A stretch of DNA of 64,000 nt, taken from positions 1-64,000 of the forward strand of contig NCHN01000006.1 in NCBI GenBank assembly GCA_002281875.1. Reading direction: 5' to 3'. Position numbers and translations under genes: made by a program. This DNA comes from Sphingobacteriia bacterium 24-36-13 (GTDB lineage: Bacteria > Bacteroidota > Bacteroidia > Chitinophagales > Chitinophagaceae). Of this stretch, positions 27,658-37,302 are shown piece by piece; the first letter of the stretch is position 1; each line of letters starts with the position of its first letter. A model generated the notes under the pieces. It saw only the letters and a list, made by a program, of their open reading frames with translations. It was not told the DNA's origin and did no database searches.

Positions 27658-28479
27658 CTAGTAATGTGTTTTAATGCTGTTGTCGAATGGAATCTTCAAC
27701 TGATAGTTGAGGGCTTCATCTGTGCTATCATCTAGTACATCTAAGCCATAACGCAAAGATTCCACAGGAGTGTAATTGTATGTGCCAAACAAACGGTCCC
27801 AAATAGAAAAGATATTACCGTAGTTGCTGTCTGTTTGAGGCTGTTTGTAGTGGTGGTGAACTTTGTGCATATTGGGGGAAATGATCACCCAACTAATGGC
27901 ATTGTCTAACCAAAGCGGCAAACGCATATTGGCGTGATTAAACTGCGATAAGACTGCACTTAAACTTTGGTACAGCATGACCAACCACATAGGTGCACCA
28001 CAAATAATCACCCCAATAGTGGTAAACACCGCCCTGAATACACTTTCACCTGGGTGGTGCCTGTTAGCGGTAGTGGTATCTACATGGGTATCTGCATGGT
28101 GCACCATATGAAACTTCCACATCCATTTTATCTTATGTTCAATAAAATGGATAAAATAAGCCCCAACTAAATCAAGTAATAACAAACCCCCAATTAACAT
28201 TGCCCAAGCTGGCATTGTCGTCAATTGCAATAATCCAAATTGGTTGGTTATGGCCCATTCGCTGGCTTTTACAATGACCAAAGCAAAAGCGAAATTGATA
28301 ATGATGGTAGTAGCTGTGAAGAATAGATTGATGCCCGCGTGACGGTATTTATTGTATTTAAAATTAGCCAAAGGCACAATGCCTTCTACTATCCAAAAAA
28401 ACAATATCCCTCCCGCTAAGATCAGCGCTCTGTGTAAACTAGGGATGGTATTGAAATATTCAATAATTGAATCAATCAT
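27658..28479 (-). CDS. Fatty acid hydroxylase/sterol desaturase family membrane protein
   Basis: The 273-aa membrane protein has four or five hydrophobic segments and the three His clusters of the PF04116 di-iron hydroxylases: [27 protein letters not shown] and [17 protein letters not shown]. Such enzymes hydroxylate or desaturate lipids in the membrane. The end of kdsB transcription would follow from this gene, whose stop is 34 bases before the kdsB start, so they may form an operon. The actual lipid substrate is unknown. Confidence 0.88.
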   Translation of the reverse strand: MIDSIIEYFNTIPSLHRALILAGGILFFWIVEGIVPLANFKYNKYRHAGINLFFTATTIIINFAFALVIVKASEWAITNQFGLLQLTTMPAWAMLIGGLLLLDLVGAYFIHFIEHKIKWMWKFHMVHHADTHVDTTTANRHHPGESVFRAVFTTIGVIICGAPMWLVMLYQSLSAVLSQFNHANMRLPLWLDNAISWVIISPNMHKVHHHYKQPQTDSNYGNIFSIWDRLFGTYNYTPVESLRYGLDVLDDSTDEALNYQLKIPFDNSIKTHY

Positions 28480-28646
28480 ATTAATATTATTTTAAAGTAA
28501 ATTAATTACTTTTTTTGATTTCATTTTTCTTAAAAGTATTTAGATTTATCTCTAACGAATAAAAACGTCAAATCATAAAACAAAAAAGTCAATTCCTAGA
28601 TGAGAGCGGGTTTTATGTATATTCATACTACTATAAATAGTAATAC

Positions 28647-29354
28647 TTGAAAAAAACTACTCTCTATTTACTTTTAATTATAGGTATCATTTGTACTTCT
28701 AATTTTCCCCAATATAAATATTCTAATCAGTGTTTAAGAGTAATCAGAACAATTCCAATTGGAGTATTTTATGACGATTCTTCAAAATTAATAATCAGAA
28801 AAGATACAATTAACCTATTTTCTTTTGGTGAGCTAAGAATAATTCAATTGCAACCAATGGTTCAATTTGAAACAAATCTTAATGTAAAAAATTCCTCTCC
28901 CTTCTTTGTTTTTAAACAAAATGAAAATAAGGGTAAATATTTTTTCAAGGAAACGGATTCCTCTTTTTTAATGCTTAAAGTTGACTCCTTATTATTTTCT
29001 AATGGCTTAAACACTGATAAATATATTTTACCTGATACTTTAAACTGGAGCTTAATATCAGCCGAAAAGGATAAAAATTTCTACGAAACAGTTGATAAGT
29101 ACATATATAAAGGTTCCATGGATCCTACAGTTCCAGATACCATTTCATTTTATTTTAAAAATGCCTCTTTTGAATCAGTTTTTGGATTGAGTAAATCATT
29201 AAATCAAATGAAGAAGAGTTCATTATATAAAATAACACTTCATTACAAACAATCAAATCGTGTTCCTCTTAGAGAATTTGTATACGAATTTGAACAATCT
29301 CTAATCGAAGACAAAAATTTCTTTAAAGGATACCGATTTCTTGATTTACTCTAA
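28647..29354 (+). CDS. Hypothetical secreted or membrane-anchored protein
   Basis: I do not recognise this 235-aa protein. It has a hydrophobic N-terminus (KKTTLYLLLIIGIICTSNF), which reads as a signal peptide or anchor, then a polar, strand-rich body with many Ser, Asn, Lys and Phe residues and no known motif. Only a TTG at 28647 is available as start. It stands isolated between genes on the opposite strand and is preceded by 167 bases in which I see no feature. Its base composition looks more AT-rich than its neighbours, so recent acquisition is possible. Confidence 0.6.
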   Translation: MKKTTLYLLLIIGIICTSNFPQYKYSNQCLRVIRTIPIGVFYDDSSKLIIRKDTINLFSFGELRIIQLQPMVQFETNLNVKNSSPFFVFKQNENKGKYFFKETDSSFLMLKVDSLLFSNGLNTDKYILPDTLNWSLISAEKDKNFYETVDKYIYKGSMDPTVPDTISFYFKNASFESVFGLSKSLNQMKKSSLYKITLHYKQSNRVPLREFVYEFEQSLIEDKNFFKGYRFLDLL

Positions 29355-29373
29355 TAATTAAAGTTCAATTTTT

Positions 29374-30489
29374 CTAATTATTCAACATCAACGGCATCAC
29401 CAACATCAATAAGTCTTCGCCTTCGCCTTGCTCGGTTGGTTTAATTAAACCAGCTTTGGTAGGGGTAGACAATTCCATTTTAACATCATCGGTGTCTGCT
29501 GCGTTCAACATTTCAATTAAGAAACGTGCATTGAAAGCAATTTGTAAATCTTCTCCATCATACTGACAACTCATGCGCTCATTACCTTCAAAACTGAAGT
29601 CTACGTCTTGTGCAGCCATTTGCAATTCAGAGCCAGTAATATTTAAAGCAACTTGGTTGGTGCTTTTGTTAGAGAATACATTTACTCGACGCAATGCATT
29701 TTGAAAAGCAGATTTATTTACAATCAATTTATAAGGATTGTCTGCAGGTATCACCACTTTGTAGTCTGGGAATCTAGCATCAATCAATCGACAGATCATA
29801 TGGGTTGAACCATGCTTCACAAACAAATGGTTGCTGTTGTAACTGATGGTTAAATCATCTTCATTATCAGGCAATGCGTTCTTTAATAAGTTCAATGGCT
29901 TCTTAGGTACAATGAACGAATCAGTTTTGGTTGCATGGGTATCGGTACGCTTGTAACGAACCAAGCGATGCGCATCAGTGGCAACAAATTGTACCCCGTC
30001 TTTGCTCAACTCAAAAAATACGCCCGTCATTGCAGGTCTTAAATCGTCTCCACTTACTGCAAACAAGGTTTTATTGATGGCAGTTAATAAGGCACTGCTG
30101 TGCATATTAAAACTGGTGGTGTCATCGGCTGATGGTTCTTTAGGAAAATTATCTGGATTCTCTCCCATCACTTTGTACTTACCATTGTCGCTGGTGATTT
30201 CTACCGCAAAGTTTTTATCAATGGTAAAAGTTAATGGTTGGTCAGCAATATTCTTTAAAGAATCCATTAAGATCTTGGCAGGAATACATACACGGCCATT
30301 GGCCTTGCTTTCTACTTCCATTTGAACACGCATCACCGTTTCTAAGTCGGTTGCTACTACATTCAACTTTTTATCTTCTATTTCGAACAAAAAATCTTCT
30401 AGAATAGGTAATACAGTATTGGCATTAATAACACCACTAATTTGTTGCAAATGTTTTAACAACGAAGAGGAAGAAACGATAAATTTCAT
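29374..30489 (-). CDS. dnaN: DNA polymerase III beta sliding clamp
   Basis: The ring-shaped clamp tethers the replicative polymerase to DNA. The 371-aa product is full length, with the N-terminal MKFIVSSSSLLKHLQQISGVI and NTVLPILEDFLFE, the middle block ATDAHRLVRYKR, and the C-terminal MLVMPLMLNN that forms part of the protein-binding pocket. In many bacteria dnaN sits next to dnaA, but here it stands alone behind its own promoter, as often in Bacteroidota. Confidence 0.98.
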   Translation of the reverse strand: MKFIVSSSSLLKHLQQISGVINANTVLPILEDFLFEIEDKKLNVVATDLETVMRVQMEVESKANGRVCIPAKILMDSLKNIADQPLTFTIDKNFAVEITSDNGKYKVMGENPDNFPKEPSADDTTSFNMHSSALLTAINKTLFAVSGDDLRPAMTGVFFELSKDGVQFVATDAHRLVRYKRTDTHATKTDSFIVPKKPLNLLKNALPDNEDDLTISYNSNHLFVKHGSTHMICRLIDARFPDYKVVIPADNPYKLIVNKSAFQNALRRVNVFSNKSTNQVALNITGSELQMAAQDVDFSFEGNERMSCQYDGEDLQIAFNARFLIEMLNAADTDDVKMELSTPTKAGLIKPTEQGEGEDLLMLVMPLMLNN

Positions 30490-30508
30490 ATGATCATTTT
30501 AATCAGGA

Positions 30509-30516
30509 CAAACTTA
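30509..30516 (-). promoter_or_regulatory. -7 promoter element TAAGTTTG (dnaN)
   Basis: Read on the - strand the site is TAAGTTTG, fitting TAnnTTTG, and it ends 19 bases before the dnaN ATG. The spacing equals that of the recA promoter. Confidence 0.62.
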
Positions 30517-30558
30517 CTGTAAAGGGATGATATTTCACAAGCAATTTACACCCAAAAT

Positions 30559-30978
30559 CTAGCCATTGTAGAAGTTGAGCCGGTCTATGAGCTCTTGGTA
30601 TTTGATCTTGTTGATGGGCTTAACAATATAATCTGTAACCCCGCTGTATTCCCTAGAACGCTGGATATCACAGTCGTCTACAGAAGAACTCACCATATAG
30701 ATATAGATGGGCTTTTTAAACTGCTCTATGATTTTGTGGTATTCATCTAGGAACTGCCAGCCGTTCATTACAGGCATATTAATGTCTAAAAAAATAACAT
30801 CGGGCAATTCGTTGGGTCCTTGTGTCAATTTTTCTCTAAAAAATCCGATGGCTTCACTTCCGTTGTAAAAGGACAAAATATTCTTAGCAAGTCCAGTAGA
30901 CTCGAGTATTTTGCGGGAAGTAAACTGATAGATTTTATCATCATCTATCAAACAAACATTGTATTGTGTTGCAGCCAT
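30559..30978 (-). CDS. Single-domain CheY-like response regulator
   Basis: The 139-aa protein is a lone receiver domain: acidic pocket IDDDK (D12-D14), phospho-acceptor D65 in VIFLDINMPVMNG, a Ser in MVSSS and Lys in YIVKPI. There is no output domain. It could act as a phosphorelay intermediate or bind a partner protein. No kinase is adjacent, so the cognate kinase is unknown. It is divergent from recX. Confidence 0.92.
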   Translation of the reverse strand: MAATQYNVCLIDDDKIYQFTSRKILESTGLAKNILSFYNGSEAIGFFREKLTQGPNELPDVIFLDINMPVMNGWQFLDEYHKIIEQFKKPIYIYMVSSSVDDCDIQRSREYSGVTDYIVKPINKIKYQELIDRLNFYNG

Positions 30979-31027
30979 TCTTGTTCAGGACTTCGTTTAA
31001 TCGAGGGGGATATTTGGGGTCCTGAAA

Positions 31028-31035
31028 CAAATATA
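31028..31035 (-). promoter_or_regulatory. -7 promoter element TATATTTG (CheY-like gene)
   Basis: On the - strand the site reads TATATTTG, fitting TAnnTTTG, about 49 bases before the start of the CheY-like gene. Confidence 0.45.
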
Positions 31036-31061
31036 ATTACTTTACTTAAAAATACTAACAG

Positions 31062-31544
31062 TTGTTTTCAACCGATCCAGATTCTTCTATTGAAAAAGCC
31101 TATATGAAGCTTAAACATTATTGTGGATACCAAGACAGGTGTCACCAAGAAGTGAAAGAAAAATTGTATAGTCTAAAATTGGGAAAAGTGACGGTAGAAA
31201 TGTTGCTCTCTCGTTTAATTGAAGAAGACTATTTAAATGAAGAGCGTTATGCAAAAGCCTTTGTAGGAGGGCATTTCAGGCAAAAGCAGTGGGGTAAGGT
31301 TAAAATTGCGTATGCCTTAAAACAAAAAAGAGTAAGTGAATACAATATCAAAAAAGCAATGAAGGAAATTCCAGAAGAAGACTACCTTGCTGTTGCCGAA
31401 AAATTGATAACCACTAAATGGAATACCCTTAAAAACGAACAATATATTAATCGAACAGTAAAAACAATGGCGTTTTTACAACAAAGAGGTTTTGAGCCAG
31501 GTTTAGTTCAAAGCATTTTGAAAAAATTTAGGACAGACAAATGA
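31062..31544 (+). CDS. recX: Regulatory protein RecX
   Basis: RecX binds RecA filaments and limits or modulates their activity. The 160-aa product shows three-helix RecX repeats: KHYCGYQDRCHQEVKEKL, RLIEEDYLNEERYAKAFVGGHFRQKQWGKVKIAYALK and a C-terminal KTMAFLQQRGFEPGLVQSIL. The start is the TTG at 31062; the ATG at 31104 would cut into the first repeat. Its stop overlaps the lpxR start by 4 bases, so the two are probably translated together. recA is unlinked. Confidence 0.9.
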   Translation: MFSTDPDSSIEKAYMKLKHYCGYQDRCHQEVKEKLYSLKLGKVTVEMLLSRLIEEDYLNEERYAKAFVGGHFRQKQWGKVKIAYALKQKRVSEYNIKKAMKEIPEEDYLAVAEKLITTKWNTLKNEQYINRTVKTMAFLQQRGFEPGLVQSILKKFRTDK

Positions 31545-32464
31545 AAAAACAGCGACGCATTATATACCTCTTCCTCGTTTGTGTCTGTTTTTTTGGCGTG
31601 CATGCAAACGCGCAACAAATTGGTTTTACCACAGAGAATGATGCTTACTTATTAAAGCTAGAAGACGCTTATTATTCCAACGGCATTTTTTTACACTTGG
31701 GCTATGCAGATCAATCTTCAAAAAACACCAAAAGAGTTCATCGTTTTGAATTAGGGCAACAAATATTTACTCCCCTTAAAAGAACTACTAGAACGCCTGC
31801 AGATATAGACCGACCTTATGCAGGCTATACTTATGTTCAATATACCCGTACTTGGTTTAACAACGAAAAAACGGTTTTACAACTAACGGGAACCCTTGGT
31901 ATCATTGGCCCAGCTTCAGGTGGAGAAGGTTTACAAAATACCTACCACCGTTGGTTACAATATGCACCTTTTTTAGGATGGCGGTATCAAATTAGTAATC
32001 AACTGGTCTTAAACACTGGGGTACTTTATGCTCACAACCTCATCGCCACCAAAAAATTTAAATGGATGGGCTGGGGAGCTGCTCAATTCGGCACTGCTTT
32101 TATAAATGCATCAGTAGGCACCAAAATGGTCTATGGCTTATTCAACCAAAATCAAAGCAGCCAATTATGGAATGCAGGGGTGGAGAAAAAAGGAATGCCC
32201 AATAAAGAATTATATGTTTATTGGAATCCAAAACTTACCGCGCAGGGCTATAATGCAACTATTTCTGGGGGAAGTAAAACGGCTGCTGATTCGGCGGTTA
32301 CGCTCCACCCTAAAACCGGGGTATTTCAAAACACTATTGGATTGGCTTATTCTGAAGGAAGATGGGCCGCTCAAATAGAGTTGGTGCACCAAAGCAGAGA
32401 AACCACTATTCAATTAAATAGACACCGCTATTTAGGATTGCAATTGCAATACCGAATCAATTAA
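31541..32464 (+). CDS. lpxR: LpxR-like lipid A 3-O-deacylase (DUF2219)
   Basis: LpxR is an outer-membrane beta-barrel that removes the 3'-acyloxyacyl group of lipid A. The 307-aa product has a signal peptide (about 1-24, ending ANAQ), the active-site block TENDAY with N33 and D34, ADIDRPYAGY, and GPASGGEGLQNTYH with the catalytic-type H136. Aromatic-ended strands run to the C-terminus. It follows recX in an ATGA overlap, an arrangement without obvious functional logic. Confidence 0.87.
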   Translation: MKKQRRIIYLFLVCVCFFGVHANAQQIGFTTENDAYLLKLEDAYYSNGIFLHLGYADQSSKNTKRVHRFELGQQIFTPLKRTTRTPADIDRPYAGYTYVQYTRTWFNNEKTVLQLTGTLGIIGPASGGEGLQNTYHRWLQYAPFLGWRYQISNQLVLNTGVLYAHNLIATKKFKWMGWGAAQFGTAFINASVGTKMVYGLFNQNQSSQLWNAGVEKKGMPNKELYVYWNPKLTAQGYNATISGGSKTAADSAVTLHPKTGVFQNTIGLAYSEGRWAAQIELVHQSRETTIQLNRHRYLGLQLQYRIN

Positions 32465-32486
32465 CTTGCTGGTTTAAAATTGGTAT

Positions 32487-33278
32487 ATGCATCCATTATC
32501 GGTAACCCTTATTCAAAGCAATTTAGTTTGGGAAAATAAAGCAGCCAATCTGGCTCAGTTCAGCGAGAAAATTCAAACGCAAACCGCCCCTGGTCAATTG
32601 GTCATTCTTCCTGAAATGTTTAGCACAGGTTTTAGCATGAATCCTGCTCAATTAGCTGAAACCATGGATGGCCCTACGGTTCAGTGGATGAAGACCATGG
32701 CTGCTGAGAAAAAAATTATTCTAACTGGCTCTGCCATAATAGAAGAAGAAGGTCATTTCTACAACCGTTTATTATGGGTATTGCCCAACGGAACTGTGGC
32801 TCATTATAATAAAAGACATTTGTTTGCTTTTGCAGGAGAAAACCAGTTTTATGCAGCTGGTAATAAAAGATTGATTGCAGCTGTGAATGGATGGAAAATC
32901 AATCTTCAAATTTGTTATGATTTACGATTTCCTGTTTGGGCCAGACAACAAATTCAGGAAGCCCCTGAGTTTGATTTATTGGTATATGTGGCTAATTGGC
33001 CAGAACGCAGAAATCATGCATGGAAAACATTACTCATCGCAAGGGCCATCGAAAATCAATGTTATGTAATTGGAGTAAACAGAGTAGGCGAAGACGCCAA
33101 TGGAATCAATCATAGTGGTGATACTATGTTGATAGATCCTCTGGGTCAAGTAGTTTATCACTGTGCCCATGAAGAAGCGATTAGCACCCATATTTTAGAC
33201 CCTCAACATTTACAAGATATTCGCCAACGTTTTCCATTTTGGAAAGACGCCGATCAATTCAATATCTATCATATTTAA
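32487..33278 (+). CDS. Omega-amidase YafV family (nitrilase superfamily)
   Basis: The cytoplasmic 263-aa enzyme has the nitrilase triad E43 (ILPEMFSTGF), K109 (YNKRHLF) and C143 (QICYDLRFP). The motif set matches YafV/NIT2-like omega-amidases, which hydrolyse alpha-ketoglutaramate and similar compounds in metabolite repair. It follows lpxR by 22 bases and precedes nagA by 7, so the genes may be co-transcribed. Confidence 0.9.
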   Translation: MHPLSVTLIQSNLVWENKAANLAQFSEKIQTQTAPGQLVILPEMFSTGFSMNPAQLAETMDGPTVQWMKTMAAEKKIILTGSAIIEEEGHFYNRLLWVLPNGTVAHYNKRHLFAFAGENQFYAAGNKRLIAAVNGWKINLQICYDLRFPVWARQQIQEAPEFDLLVYVANWPERRNHAWKTLLIARAIENQCYVIGVNRVGEDANGINHSGDTMLIDPLGQVVYHCAHEEAISTHILDPQHLQDIRQRFPFWKDADQFNIYHI

Positions 33279-33285
33279 GTTAGTT

Positions 33286-34374
33286 ATGAAACAAATTATT
33301 GCAGCGAATAAAATTTTTACTGGAACAGAATGGTTAATTAATCATGCCTTGATTATTCAAGATGGTATGGTAGAATCTATATTACCTACTGTTGCGCTTA
33401 AAGAGACTGCATCCAAACAAGTACCACTGCTTATTCCTGCATTAATTGATGTACAAATTTATGGAGCAGGTGGAAAATTGTTGAGCGTTTATCCAACGGT
33501 GGAATCTTTACAATTATTGAAAGACTATTGTGTAAATGGCGGTGCGGCTTGGTTTCAGCCAACTGTTGCTACCAATAGCAATGAAGTAATTCATGCTTGT
33601 ATAGATGCGGTTAGGGAGTTTAAAAAACAACCCGGTAATCGTTGTATAGGATTGCATGTGGAAGGTCCTTGGATTAATCCAATTAAAAGAGGGGCGCATT
33701 TAAGCGAGTTTATTTATCAACCTACAACTGAACAAGTAAAAGAATTATTGGAATATGGAAAGGGTGTTATTACCATGATTACCCTTGCACCTGAAGTTTG
33801 TGATGCATCCATTGTAGATTTAATACAATCATATGGCGTAGTGGTTTCTGCAGGACATAGTAATGCCGATTATGCAACCGCAACAAAAGCTTTTAACGAT
33901 GGGATTGGAACCGCTACCCATTTGTACAACGCTATGAGCGCTTTGCAACACCGCGAGCCTGGAATGGTGGGAGCCATTTTTAATCACCCCACTGTGTATT
34001 GCAGCATTGTGCCTGATGGATACCATGTAAATTTTGAAGCTATTCAAATTGCTAAAAAGCAACTAGGGAATCGGTTATTTGCCATCACCGACGCGGTAAC
34101 AGACACTGCTACTGGTGCATATCCACATCAATTAAATGGAGATAAATATGAATCGAATGGAATTTTGAGTGGCTCTGCATTAACCATGTTGGCTTGTATG
34201 CAAAAATTGCATCAATATTGCCATATTGAATTAGGGGAAGCCATTCGAATGTGTTCCTTATATCCTGCACAAGTAATACAAAAGCAGGGAATAACTGGAA
34301 TGTTAAAGCCAGGCCAAAAAGCTGACTGGATAGGACTAAATGAGGATTTAACGCTGATACATTCTGTTGAATGA
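33286..34374 (+). CDS. nagA: N-acetylglucosamine-6-phosphate deacetylase NagA
   Basis: NagA deacetylates GlcNAc-6-phosphate in amino-sugar recycling. The 362-aa amidohydrolase has the metal Glu in LHVEGPWINP, His residues in VSAGHSNADY and THLYNAMS, a substrate block HREPGMVGAI, and the catalytic Asp in AITDAVTDT. Full length. No nagB, kinase or transporter lies nearby. The mtgA and S41 neighbours do not form an evident pathway with it. Confidence 0.94.
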   Translation: MKQIIAANKIFTGTEWLINHALIIQDGMVESILPTVALKETASKQVPLLIPALIDVQIYGAGGKLLSVYPTVESLQLLKDYCVNGGAAWFQPTVATNSNEVIHACIDAVREFKKQPGNRCIGLHVEGPWINPIKRGAHLSEFIYQPTTEQVKELLEYGKGVITMITLAPEVCDASIVDLIQSYGVVVSAGHSNADYATATKAFNDGIGTATHLYNAMSALQHREPGMVGAIFNHPTVYCSIVPDGYHVNFEAIQIAKKQLGNRLFAITDAVTDTATGAYPHQLNGDKYESNGILSGSALTMLACMQKLHQYCHIELGEAIRMCSLYPAQVIQKQGITGMLKPGQKADWIGLNEDLTLIHSVE

Positions 34375-34406
34375 AGTAATTTTATAGACTCAAAAAATTA
34401 AACATC

Positions 34407-34793
34407 ATGAAAAAATTATTGGTATTCGCTTTTGCTGCAATGCTCGGCTTTAGCGCAAATGCACAAGAAGCAAGTTGGAAACAAATGGAAGATTTTCACG
34501 GAGTGATGAGCAAAACTTTTCATCCTGCTGAAGAAGGAAATTTAAAGCCTTTGAAAACGAATATTGCAGACCTAGTTGCAAAAGCAAAAGCTTGGGAATC
34601 AGGTGCAGTGCCGGCAGGATATGATGCTACTGTTGCTAAGCCAATCTTAAAAAAATTGGTTTTAAAATGTTATGCTGTAGAAAATGCTGTTAAAGCAAAA
34701 AAATCAGATAAAGAATTAACCACTTTAATTACTGCTACACATGATGTGTTTCATGAACTAAAAGAAAAGTGTAAGCCAGGAGAAAAACATTAA
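34407..34793 (+). CDS. Small periplasmic helical protein of unknown function
   Basis: I cannot name a family. The 128-aa product has a signal peptide (about 1-20, ending ANAQ) and a mature part predicted to be all-helical: WKQMEDFHGVMSKTFH, ADLVAKAKAW, ILKKLVLKCYAVENAV, LTTLITATHDVFHELKEKC. Two His pairs and two Cys could bind a metal or haem in a four-helix-bundle, cytochrome c'-like fold, but there is no CxxCH. Its stop interlocks with the stop of the convergent S41 protease gene. Confidence 0.7.
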   Translation: MKKLLVFAFAAMLGFSANAQEASWKQMEDFHGVMSKTFHPAEEGNLKPLKTNIADLVAKAKAWESGAVPAGYDATVAKPILKKLVLKCYAVENAVKAKKSDKELTTLITATHDVFHELKEKCKPGEKH

Positions 34794-36259
34794 TTGTTTT
34801 TGCTTTTAATCAAAGCTTGAATTGCCGCCATTTTTGGATCAAATCCCATTCGGATTGCATACGAAGATGGCGGTATTTTTATGTCTGGTATAATGCCACT
34901 TCCTTTTGGTCTGTTTTGATCCATTACCATTTTATACAATGGGAGCCTCACTCTTAGCTTTGTGTTTGGTAAAGTAATATTGGGGATATGCAGGGCCGAA
35001 TTACCATAATATCCACCACCCGATTCCTCTCCTACTATGGTCATATTGTCTTGTCCTTTTAATGCACTTATTACCATCGTAGCTGCAGAAAATGTATAAC
35101 CTCCTTGCACTAAATAAGTGCTTCCTTTAAAAGCCAAACGTTCTTTTGGTTGATAATAGTGTTGTTCAAATCTTTTGTAGTGAATTGTACCGTCGGCGGC
35201 TTTGCTCGCCCCAAAATTCATGGCCAACCAATAGAGCCAGCTTGATTGAATGTATTTACCGTGTTTAAATTTTCTGCTAATTGCTACTACAGAGTCTGCA
35301 AGTTTAAATGGGGTTTGTTTTAAGTATTTCGTTAGCGCAATACTATTACTGATTCTTCCTCCTCCATTCTCTCTTAAGTCGAGAATTAAATGTTGAATAT
35401 TTTCTTTCTTGAGTTTTTTAAAACTGCGCCTAAAAAAAGTTTTTAAATTTCCTTTACTAAATGAAGTCAGTCTAATATAAGCGCTAAGTGTAACAGTATC
35501 TATACTTAGGGAACGAATCGACAATAAGCGCAATTGTCTTTTGCTTAAAGTGGTTTGTCTAATTGTTGGCCTAGGTCTATTGCTGCCCGTATCTCTTGGA
35601 ACTGGAGCAAAATTACCTAATGATATGGTATCCGCTTTTCCCGCTTGATTGATGTATCCAATTAAATAAGTACTGTCTACGCCAAATACCTGTTTATAGC
35701 CATCCGGAAAACTACTACTCAATGTTTGGTATTGGTGATTGATGGCATATCCATCTGTAGTTATTTGTTTAAATAAATGATCTCTGTAATACGCAATGGG
35801 TTTGTTGTTGATGGCTTGTAGAATAGTTCCGCGTTGAATAATGGAATCTTTAAAATAACCATTGCTCAATACAACAGCACTGTCTTCCCAAAATTTGATT
35901 TGTAAAGGGAAACGTGGATATCGATAAGGTGGTAATTGCTTGATGAACTTTTTTGAATAAAGCGCAGTAGTATGACCACATTTTATTAAGGCCACCCATG
36001 GTGCAATTTTATTTCTGAATTCAATTTCATTTAAAGTATCGGTAATGCCATTGATCATCATTTCAAAAGCACTGTCTAATTGTTCCTTGGGGGTATACCA
36101 ATACAAGCTTGGATGATTGGCTTCCAATACTTTTTTTAATATTGTAGCATCTTCTTTTAATTTGCTTGCTGCATACTTTGGTAAAGCAGTATATGCTTTC
36201 TGGGCGTTCAATTCGCCCATTAGTAAAATACTCAAAACCAATACCAGCAAGCTTCTCAT
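34790..36259 (-). CDS. Secreted S41 family peptidase
   Basis: The 489-aa protein has a signal peptide (about 1-19) and a tail-specific-protease (S41) core. The block LILDLRENGGGRISNS carries the family's oxyanion region, and the likely catalytic Ser is in GGYTFSAATM, followed by VGEESGGGYYGN. No PDZ domain is obvious between the N-terminal helical part and the core. It likely degrades or processes envelope proteins. It ends 3 bases before thiL starts upstream on the same strand, so it is probably in the thiL/suhB operon. Confidence 0.86.
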   Translation of the reverse strand: MRSLLVLVLSILLMGELNAQKAYTALPKYAASKLKEDATILKKVLEANHPSLYWYTPKEQLDSAFEMMINGITDTLNEIEFRNKIAPWVALIKCGHTTALYSKKFIKQLPPYRYPRFPLQIKFWEDSAVVLSNGYFKDSIIQRGTILQAINNKPIAYYRDHLFKQITTDGYAINHQYQTLSSSFPDGYKQVFGVDSTYLIGYINQAGKADTISLGNFAPVPRDTGSNRPRPTIRQTTLSKRQLRLLSIRSLSIDTVTLSAYIRLTSFSKGNLKTFFRRSFKKLKKENIQHLILDLRENGGGRISNSIALTKYLKQTPFKLADSVVAISRKFKHGKYIQSSWLYWLAMNFGASKAADGTIHYKRFEQHYYQPKERLAFKGSTYLVQGGYTFSAATMVISALKGQDNMTIVGEESGGGYYGNSALHIPNITLPNTKLRVRLPLYKMVMDQNRPKGSGIIPDIKIPPSSYAIRMGFDPKMAAIQALIKSKNN

Positions 36260-36261
36260 GC

Positions 36262-37293
36262 TTAAGAATTAAAAGCATTCCAACCCTGTGCCTTCAAGTC
36301 GTATTGATTGCCTCCTTTAGTTAAGAGTTTTACTCCTTCTTCTAAGTCGGTGATGTATCCAATTACACTGATTTCTTCGTTCAGTACAATTTTATCGTGG
36401 TCTTCTTGGGTAATGGTAAAAATTAATTCATAGTCTTCTCCACCATTTAGTGCGCAAACGGTTGGATCTAAGCCAAACTTAAATGCCGCTTTTCTACTCG
36501 CATCTGCAATAGGCAACTTCTCTTCATATACTCTTGCTCCTAAATTTGACTGTTTGCAAATATGCAAAACTTCACTACTTATGCCATCGCTAACATCCAT
36601 CATAGCTGTCGGAACAATTTGGTTGCTGGCAAAAAATTCAATGATGTCTTTTCTGGCTTCAGGTTTTAGTAATTTGCCTACAATATAACTCTCGTCTTCT
36701 AAGTCTGGTTGAATATTTGGATTCTCTTGGTAGATCTTTTTTTCCCTTTCCATTAAGGTTAATCCCAAATAAGCGCCACCCACATCTCCGCTCACACAAA
36801 TCAAATCTCCTTTTCTAGCAGTACTTCTTTTTACAAATTGATCAGGTGCTACTTCTCCAATGGCTGTTACAGAAATTACAAAGCCTTTTAATGAAGAGGA
36901 AGTATCACCACCTATTAAATCAACCCCATATTTTTCACAAGCAAAATAAACACCTTCGTAAAATTCATTCAATGCTTCAACGCTAAAACGATTGCTGATA
37001 CCAATGCTCAATGTAATTTGAGTAGGTATCGCATTCATTGCATAAATATCGCTGAGGTTTACTACCACTGCTTTGTAACCCAAGTGTTTTAAGGGAGTAT
37101 ACATCAAATCAAAATGAATACCTTCTAATAACAAGTCGGTGGTCACTACGGTCTGTTTGCCAAAATGGTCAATCACAGCAGCATCATCTCCCACGCCTAG
37201 AATGGTAGAAGCATTTTGTATTTCTGCATTTTTGGTTAAGTGTTCAATTAAACCAAACTCGCCCAAATCGGCTATTTCTGTTCTTTGTTCCAT
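36262..37293 (-). CDS. thiL: Thiamine-monophosphate kinase
   Basis: ThiL phosphorylates thiamine monophosphate to the active cofactor thiamine pyrophosphate. The 343-aa protein opens with LGEFGLIEHLT, then GVGDDAAVI, TTDLLLEGIHFD, VVVNLSDIYAMNA, LIGGDTSSS, AMMDVSDGISSEV and NGGEDYELIFT, all motifs of the AIR-synthase-like kinase fold. Full length. It follows suhB by 9 bases on the same strand. Confidence 0.96.
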   Translation of the reverse strand: MEQRTEIADLGEFGLIEHLTKNAEIQNASTILGVGDDAAVIDHFGKQTVVTTDLLLEGIHFDLMYTPLKHLGYKAVVVNLSDIYAMNAIPTQITLSIGISNRFSVEALNEFYEGVYFACEKYGVDLIGGDTSSSLKGFVISVTAIGEVAPDQFVKRSTARKGDLICVSGDVGGAYLGLTLMEREKKIYQENPNIQPDLEDESYIVGKLLKPEARKDIIEFFASNQIVPTAMMDVSDGISSEVLHICKQSNLGARVYEEKLPIADASRKAAFKFGLDPTVCALNGGEDYELIFTITQEDHDKIVLNEEISVIGYITDLEEGVKLLTKGGNQYDLKAQGWNAFNS

Positions 37294-37302
37294 AAAATCA
37301 AT

